DNA of 64,000 nt from Brevibacterium sp. 239c (GTDB lineage: Bacteria > Actinomycetota > Actinomycetes > Actinomycetales > Brevibacteriaceae): positions 1 to 64,000 of the forward strand of contig NZ_FXZH01000005.1 in assembly GCF_900169365.1 (NCBI RefSeq). Direction: 5' to 3'. The notes below the pieces were generated by a model. The model was not told where the DNA came from. It saw only the letters and a program-made list of their open reading frames with translations, and did not search any database. Position 1 is the first letter of the stretch. Each line of letters opens with the position of its first letter. Positions 58,804 to 64,000 of the stretch are shown here, piece after piece. The position numbers and the translations under genes were made by a program.

Positions 58804-60378
58804 TCAGCTGCTGGCCATGCCACCGCTGGTGCGCTCGATGAGATCAGGAAGCCATTCGGTCATGCCTGGTACGGCGACCAGGAGGACGAGGAAGATCACG
58901 GCGACGGGGAGGAACCACAGCAGGGAGATGAAGATGTCGCGCAGCGTGATGGTGTGCCCGAGGTTGACGGCCTTGTCCTTGACGATGCTGTGGATGATGT
59001 AGGGAATGATGCCGACCGGCGGGGTGACCATGCCGAACTCGCCGAGCAGGACAACGAATACACCGAACCAGAGTGGGCTGACCCCCATCGTCTCCAGCGT
59101 CGGCAGCAGGATCGGAATGGTCAGCAGCATCATGGACATGGTGTCGAAGAACATGCCCATGATGATGTAGAGGACGATGAGCACGAGCAGGAACCCCACC
59201 CGCGAGAGGCCGAGATCGGTGATGAAGCCGGTGAGGATGGGGGCCAGCCCCGTGATCGCGAGCAGGCTGGTGAGCATCGTCGCGCCGATCATAATGAAGA
59301 AGATCGCCGAGGTGGCCGACACCGTGGCCATGGCCGAGTCCGCGATCTTTCGCCAGGGATGGTCGCCCCGTTTCTCCCACAGGCACAGCAACACCGAGCA
59401 CAGGGCAGCAGCGGCTCCGGCCTCGGTGGGGGTGAAGATGCCAGAGAACATGCCGCCGAAGAGGACGACGAGGATGACGGCGAAACCCCAGACCCCGCCG
59501 AGAGAGGTCAGCCGCTGGCGCCAGGTCGGTGTCGTGCGATCGTCGGTGTCGACTCCGCGGCCGACGAGTCTCGGCGCGATGACTCCGATGGCGAAGATGA
59601 AGGCGGCGAAGCAGACGGCGAGCAGGATGCCGGGCAGGGCACCGGCCATGAGGGCAGGTCCCACGGGCACGGAGGCGATGCCGGCGTAGATGACCATGAG
59701 GATCGAGGGCGGGATGAGGTTGCCGGTCATGCCGGCGACCATGATGGTCCCGACGGCCATGCGTTTGTCGTAGCCGGCCTTGAGCATCTCGGGAATGCCG
59801 GCACGTCCCAGGGCGTAGGTCATGCCGATGGTCGAGCCGGTGACTGCGGACAGTCCGGCGCCGGCGAAGGTCGTGCCGATGCCGATTCCGCCGGGCAGCC
59901 AGGAGAACCAGTTGTCGGCGACCCGGTAGACCTTGCCGGAGAGACCGGATTGAGTGAGGAGCATGCCCATGAATATGAACATCGGCAGCACGCTCAGCGT
60001 CCAGTCCGAGACGGCGCTGAATGGTGCCGTCGAGAGGATATTCATAGTCGCGGGGATGCCACTGACTGCGTAGACGCCGACGATGGAGGGCACGGACAAG
60101 GCGATGGCGACGGGGACTGAGAGGAACAACAGAACGAGCATCATCGCGATGCACCAGGCGCCGCCGATGGCTGCCGTTGGGCTGGTGAAGAGGCCGATCA
60201 GGCAGACGGCGACGAGTCCGAACCCGATGGTCAGCGCGAGTACGCCGGGGCGTTCGCGGCGGGAGCCTGATGGGAAGAGTGCGGTGGCTGGTTTCTGGGT
60301 CGTCATGCCGATGACATTCGCGGTGCTCGCGTCCTCTGGCAGCAGGGGTGCACCGGTGAAGTCGGTGTTCGCGTTCAC
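58804..60378 (-). CDS. dctM: TRAP transporter large permease DctM
   Basis: This 524-residue protein has about 12-13 hydrophobic segments and the DctM motifs FIFMGMLLTQSGL, GAGLSAVTGSTIGMTYALG, IPPSILMVIYA and VGIIPYI. The GTG start at 60378 overlaps the dctQ stop (GTGA). It imports the substrate captured by DctP using the sodium gradient. The frame extending to 60840 overlaps dctQ and is rejected. Confidence 0.94.
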   Translation of the reverse strand: MNANTDFTGAPLLPEDASTANVIGMTTQKPATALFPSGSRRERPGVLALTIGFGLVAVCLIGLFTSPTAAIGGAWCIAMMLVLLFLSVPVAIALSVPSIVGVYAVSGIPATMNILSTAPFSAVSDWTLSVLPMFIFMGMLLTQSGLSGKVYRVADNWFSWLPGGIGIGTTFAGAGLSAVTGSTIGMTYALGRAGIPEMLKAGYDKRMAVGTIMVAGMTGNLIPPSILMVIYAGIASVPVGPALMAGALPGILLAVCFAAFIFAIGVIAPRLVGRGVDTDDRTTPTWRQRLTSLGGVWGFAVILVVLFGGMFSGIFTPTEAGAAAALCSVLLCLWEKRGDHPWRKIADSAMATVSATSAIFFIMIGATMLTSLLAITGLAPILTGFITDLGLSRVGFLLVLIVLYIIMGMFFDTMSMMLLTIPILLPTLETMGVSPLWFGVFVVLLGEFGMVTPPVGIIPYIIHSIVKDKAVNLGHTITLRDIFISLLWFLPVAVIFLVLLVAVPGMTEWLPDLIERTSGGMASS

Positions 60379-60869
60379 TGCTGCTCCCCTGCTTCGGTGC
60401 GGCGACGGAGGATGGCGACGGCATCGAGGATGTAAAGCACAGCGAGGAGGACGAACACGACCGGCACGAGGTAGTACACGGGCCAGGTGATGACGGCGGA
60501 GACATCGGCGGTCGATCCGATAGCCGTGTTTTCCAGTGCCTGGCTCAGCCCGAACCAGGCGAAAGCGATCGACACGAGTGCGCCGAGGAGGCATGCGAAG
60601 ACCGTAAATACCGCAGCGGTGGCGGGTTTTGCCCGCTCGATGGCCATGGTCACGGTGATGTGTTCCTTCTGCAGCTGGGCGGCGGGGATGCCGAGGAGCG
60701 CGACGATGGGCAGGTACCAGTATTCGACGATCTCGTTGGTGCCGTAGATCGGGGCGTCGAAGAGGGAACGCGTGAGCGCGTGGGTGACGATGTGGAGCAT
60801 CATCACGATGATCGCCGCGGCCGTGGTGACCGTCAGCCACCTATCGAGGACTTTGGTGAACGTACTCAT
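60375..60869 (-). CDS. dctQ: TRAP transporter small permease DctQ
   Basis: This 164-residue protein has four membrane helices and the DctQ pattern NEIVEYWYLPIVALLGIPAAQLQKEHITVTM. The ATG overlaps the LysR stop (TGATG), so it is translated with the regulator. It completes the TRAP system LysR-DctQ-DctM-DctP. Confidence 0.92.
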   Translation of the reverse strand: MSTFTKVLDRWLTVTTAAAIIVMMLHIVTHALTRSLFDAPIYGTNEIVEYWYLPIVALLGIPAAQLQKEHITVTMAIERAKPATAAVFTVFACLLGALVSIAFAWFGLSQALENTAIGSTADVSAVITWPVYYLVPVVFVLLAVLYILDAVAILRRRTEAGEQQ

Positions 60870-61906
60870 CAGGAGTCACTGTAGCCGTCGGTCGAGGTGC
60901 TGGTGGCGCCTGCACCGTTCGCGACTTCCATTGTTTCCACACCGGTTGCGGCGCCTGCCCCACTGCCGGTCACGTCGGCAGCTCGCAATGCATCGATCAG
61001 GTCGACAACCTCGGAGGCGTCCGCCAGCCCGTCGGGGATCATCGCGGTGACACGACGGGCGCCCGCCTCTTGAAGGGCGATGGGGTCGATGCCCGGGATT
61101 TTGGAGTAGCGGCGGGCGCTGCGAGGCAGCAGTGCGACACCGAGTCCATTGGAGACGAGTGATTGGATGGCTCCGGGGTTATCGGTGATGTGCCGGGTAC
61201 GGGGCTCGAATCCGGCGGTGCGGCAGAGGCGTTCGGCAGTGGACCGGCAGCGCACGCATCCCATGATCCACGGCAGCTCGGCAACATCGTTGAGATGTTG
61301 GATCTGCCCGGCACGGTTCCAGCGTTCGGGCACGAGCAGGTCGAGGTGGTCGGCACCGAGGTCGACGGTCATGTGTCCCGCGAACTCGGGCGGGGCTTCG
61401 TCCTCGTGATGGAAGAGGAAGGCGATGTCGATAGCGCCGTCGTCGAGCAGGCTCAGCGCCTCGGGCGGTTCGGCCTCGGAGACCTCGTACGAATGGTGAA
61501 GCGGCGAGTCGGTATTTGTGCCCGCGTTTGCCTCGAGCCGACCGAGTGCTGCGGCCAGTGGGCCGATGACGAAGCTGGGGAATCCAGCGAGCCGGACATT
61601 GCGTCCGCCGAGGCCGAAGGCTTTCGCGAGGTCGCTGCGCAGTCCCTTCACCGAAGCGGCCACTTCGTTCGCGCGGATACGCGCGAGTTGGCCGGCGGTG
61701 GTCAGTCGGATGCCGCGTGGAGTGCGGTCGAAGAGGGTGACACCGAGGTCCTTTTCCAGGGCGTTCATGTGTTGTGACAGTGCTGGTTGGGACCAGCCGA
61801 GTTCACGGGCAGCGGCACCGATGCTGCCGGATTCGGCGATGGCGCCGAAGATCAGGAGGCGTTTGGGCTCGCCGAGGTCGAGAGCCTGCTCGAAGACCGT
61901 AGCCAT
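60869..61906 (-). CDS. LysR-family regulator
   Basis: This 345-residue protein has an N-terminal winged helix (LLIFGAIAESGSIGAAARELGWSQPALSQHMNALE, split over 18-50) and an effector-binding domain. A Ser/Gly/Thr/Ala-rich tail (about 315-345) is unusual. It is divergent from the racemase and coupled to dctQ, so it probably controls both the TRAP system and the racemase. Confidence 0.92.
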   Translation of the reverse strand: MATVFEQALDLGEPKRLLIFGAIAESGSIGAAARELGWSQPALSQHMNALEKDLGVTLFDRTPRGIRLTTAGQLARIRANEVAASVKGLRSDLAKAFGLGGRNVRLAGFPSFVIGPLAAALGRLEANAGTNTDSPLHHSYEVSEAEPPEALSLLDDGAIDIAFLFHHEDEAPPEFAGHMTVDLGADHLDLLVPERWNRAGQIQHLNDVAELPWIMGCVRCRSTAERLCRTAGFEPRTRHITDNPGAIQSLVSNGLGVALLPRSARRYSKIPGIDPIALQEAGARRVTAMIPDGLADASEVVDLIDALRAADVTGSGAGAATGVETMEVANGAGATSTSTDGYSDS

Positions 61907-61920
61907 AAGTCCAGCTTATG
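61904..61920. promoter_or_regulatory. LysR-type operator CATAAG-N5-CTTATG
   Basis: A perfect 6-base dyad with a 5-base centre overlaps the LysR start codon and lies upstream of the racemase. It contains the T-N11-A pattern expected of LysR binding sites. Its position suits autorepression and activation of the divergent gene. Confidence 0.6.
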
Positions 61921-62016
61921 TCAGAGCAGAGCGATCTGGGTCTACCGGAGGCGGATGATGCGCACCACACTGGAAGTAGTCGCGTTGAAGTCATTGCCAA
62001 GTTGAGGAGTTGGAGT

Positions 62017-62730
62017 ATGCGCAGGATCGGTCTGCTGGGTGGAATGAGCTGGCATTCGAGCATCGAGTACTACACGAAGATCAATGATGCAGTGGCCAAG
62101 CAGCTCGGTGGTCACCATTCCGCGCAGATCCTGCTCGACTCGTGCGACTTCGCCGATATCCGGGAGCTGCAGGAGGCCAACGACTGGGCGGGCAATGATG
62201 CGTCGCTCGTCTCGACGGCACAGCGTTTGGTCGATGGCGGTGCCGAGGCTGTCGCGATTGCCACGAACCTCATGCACAAGTGCGCCCCGTCAATCGAGGC
62301 GCAGGTCGATGCCCCTCTCATTCACATGGTCGATTCGATTGCGAAGTTGGCGAAGCGCCAGGGGTATTCGACGCTGGCGGTTCTCGGCACCCGATGGACG
62401 ATGCTCGAAGACTTCTATACCGGCCGGCTCGAAGCACAGGGCATCAAGACTCTGGTACCGGATGAGGCAACGTGCCTCGAGGTCGATCAGATCATCTGGG
62501 ATGAACTCACCCAAGGGAAGTTCACCGATGCCTCCCGAGCCCGCTACGTCGAAATCATGAACGACCTCAAGGCTCGTGGCGCTGACGCTGTGGCCCTGTC
62601 GTGCACGGAGATCGGCCTGCTAGTCCCACCGGAGACCGCTCCCCTACCGGCCCTCGACTCGGTCGATGCTCATGTTGCCGCAATCGTCGAGTGGATAATG
62701 GCGGACGAGCCTGTAACCATTCGGCATTGA
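62017..62730 (+). CDS. Aspartate/glutamate racemase family protein
   Basis: This 237-residue cofactor-independent racemase has MRRIGLLGGMSW at the N-terminus. The first catalytic motif is IATNLMHK (Thr-Asn) and the second is ALSCTEIGLL, in which the cysteine stands where Asp/Glu racemases carry it. The Thr/Cys pair resembles the broad-specificity YgeA-type enzymes. The ATG at 62017 is preceded by GAGGAG. The TRAP transporter across the divergent promoter probably supplies its amino-acid substrate. Confidence 0.93.
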   Translation: MRRIGLLGGMSWHSSIEYYTKINDAVAKQLGGHHSAQILLDSCDFADIRELQEANDWAGNDASLVSTAQRLVDGGAEAVAIATNLMHKCAPSIEAQVDAPLIHMVDSIAKLAKRQGYSTLAVLGTRWTMLEDFYTGRLEAQGIKTLVPDEATCLEVDQIIWDELTQGKFTDASRARYVEIMNDLKARGADAVALSCTEIGLLVPPETAPLPALDSVDAHVAAIVEWIMADEPVTIRH

Positions 62731-62835
62731 ACATCGGAGACTGCGACGATCGGAACGGTGATCGCCACGAGCCAAAACGCATCCGGTCAAGAACGGTGCG
62801 CCTTCAAATGGAGTCGAATCAGGACTGATTCCTAT

Positions 62836-63432
62836 TTATGCCTCAATCTGTGACACATCAGATACAAACTCATAGTCCCATTCATAGCCTTCATCATCAC
62901 AAATATCCAGAAGTTCGTTTCCAAAATCAGCAACTTCCTGATATCGCCCATCAGTGCCTTGACCTAGAGTGATGTCCAGTTTGAGCCCTGCGACCTCATA
63001 ATTGAGATTTGCGATCTGCTGATAGCCATCCCACACCGGTAAGGATTCGGGCTATGCCATATCTGCAAATTCGTCGCCCGTCTCCAGCAAATCGTCAACA
63101 TACCCCTGTTGGTCTACTGCGCCCCGAGCAGCCACGACGGACGTCCAAGCCAAAGAATCGGGCTCTTCCCAGATGAGGGTGTAGGTCGGCCGGGCGCGTC
63201 GGTCCGCAGACAGACGTCGAGGTCTCCCGACGACGGAGGTTCCTACGCCATCCATCCGAAAGACCTCGACGTGTCCGACGCTACCCCGCCGGCCGGCTTC
63301 GGCCGCCCTGACCTGACCGCCTTCGCGTCTTATCCCAACCGACTCTGATCGGGTCTGCTGATCCTCTCGACGAGAACGCAGCAACATCACAGCCACCCAA
63401 CCCCGACCGTTCGGGAAGCCGGGACACGTCAC
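62836..63432 (-). pseudogene. Possible broken hypothetical gene with in-frame TAG
   Basis: Two minus-strand pieces in the same frame are separated only by a TAG at about 63052-63054: upstream ...YTLIWEEPDSLAW...DEFADMA, then PESLPVWDGYQQIANLNYEV to the end at 62836. The second piece (acidic, 66 residues) has no ribosome site before its GTG, so a single gene interrupted by a stop is more likely than two. No family is recognised. The start of the upstream piece is unclear, and its first 70 codons look non-coding. Confidence 0.45.
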
Positions 63433-63554
63433 ATGGCCTGTGCTGCGGGCGTGTCGAGTTGGTCGTCCAGGGGCGACGCAGGAGTGTCGACGCGACGTGC
63501 TGAGAGGTGGTTCCAGTCGAGCACTAGCACACCGGCTACAGGCATGGCGATGGG

Positions 63555-64000
63555 TCAGGAACGGCGTCGCTCCCTACGCAGGAGGGAGCGCAGAGTCTCG
63601 GCGTTCGCGTAGCCGACCCGTAGCGCGATCTCGGCGGAGGTGAGGTCCGTGGTTGCTGAGAGGTGCCGAGCTCGTTCGATGCGAAGCCGTTGGACGAAGC
63701 CGAGCGGAGTGAGGTTGAGCGCCGCACGGACTCGTCGTTCGAGGGTGCGCCGGCTGGTGCCGAGCGACTGCGCGACGAAGGCGACGTTGAACGGTTCGTC
63801 CAGTCGGGCGCGCACGAAGCGTTCGAACTCGACGACGATCGGGTCCTCGTGCCGGAGATGTTCGTAGGCGACGAAGGCCGCCTGCGACGGGCGCTCGTCG
63901 ATGATGAGGAGCTTGGCGACGTGTTGGGCCAGGTCGGGGCTGATCGATCGCACGAGTGAGAGCGCGAGGTCGATGTGGGCGAACGCGGCGCCGGCGGTGA
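63555..64000 (-). CDS. AraC-family transcriptional regulator, GlxA-like (C-terminal part)
   Basis: The frame runs off the right edge. Visible are the end of the sensor domain (AAFAHIDLALSLVRSISPDL) and two AraC helix-turn-helix motifs: FNVAFVAQSLGTSRRTLERRV, and SAEIALRVGYANAETLRSLLRRE with an unusual AETLRSL in place of the common STF type. This ending is typical of GATase1-like (GlxA) regulators. The target genes are not in view. The 63433-63554 gap shows nothing. Confidence 0.88.
   Translation of the reverse strand, partial: TAGAAFAHIDLALSLVRSISPDLAQHVAKLLIIDERPSQAAFVAYEHLRHEDPIVVEFERFVRARLDEPFNVAFVAQSLGTSRRTLERRVRAALNLTPLGFVQRLRIERARHLSATTDLTSAEIALRVGYANAETLRSLLRRERRRS

Noticed and set aside
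58714-60120. 468-codon plus-strand frame rich in Asp, Glu, Gly and His
   Set aside because: It is antisense to dctM, and its composition reflects GC-biased codons of the real gene. No ribosome site or homology.
61918-62016. N-terminal extension of the racemase from the ATG at 61918
   Set aside because: The extension is not conserved-looking. The ATG at 62017 has its own GAGGAG site and starts the family pattern.

Overview
The window looks like chromosome from a high-GC Gram-positive actinobacterium of the Micrococcales, most probably Brevibacterium or a close relative. The evidence is the 16S rRNA 5' end at the left edge, GTG/ATG starts with AAGGAG-type ribosome sites, ATGA/GTGA translational coupling, and the order arg operon - tyrS - rrn. 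The genus is inferred from remembered 16S similarity, not from a search.

Left core (1-12514). This part holds the 5' end of a 16S gene with its leader, a YccF-type membrane protein, tyrS, a stand-alone GIY-YIG nuclease gene, and a tightly coupled arginine operon argC-J-B-D-F-R-H that lacks argG. A likely ArgR-controlled and apparently leaderless promoter lies between argC and the divergent quinone oxidoreductase gene.

Accessory island (about 12515-30183). An IS3 orfA relic is followed by a coupled defence operon reading leftwards: small HTH gene, PLD-like/SNF2 helicase, DUF4391 protein, type III-like methyltransferase (Mod) and type III-like restriction helicase-nuclease (Res). Next comes a mobile-element graveyard: a decayed IS630 transposase, then a dead ISL3-family element (8-bp target duplication) with a dead IS21-family element (5-bp target duplication) nested inside it. 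A DUF2971 gene closes the island.

Catabolic and transport core (30184-53617). A D-galactonate operon (dgoK-dgoA-dgoD and two tandem MFS transporters) faces an IclR regulator. After a long palindrome comes a GmrSD-like type IV restriction gene with a C-terminal RAMA-like domain. A peptide-use region follows: an amidohydrolase, a DUF885 peptidase, an S10 carboxypeptidase-like protein, a complete oligopeptide ABC importer and an RpiR regulator. A patatin-like lipase and an ABC1/UbiB kinase come next.

Right part (53744-64000). An EVE-McrB/McrC type IV restriction pair with a leaderless-type promoter is followed by a 41-codon ORF with a strong ribosome site. Then come a TRAP transporter (DctP, DctM, DctQ) with a LysR regulator divergent from an Asp/Glu racemase, a broken ORF, and an AraC-type regulator cut by the window edge.

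The main theme is a concentration of anti-DNA systems: a methylating type III-like system plus two systems (GmrSD-like and McrBC) whose families attack modified DNA. All lie within about 45 kb and are separated by ordinary sugar-acid and peptide metabolism.
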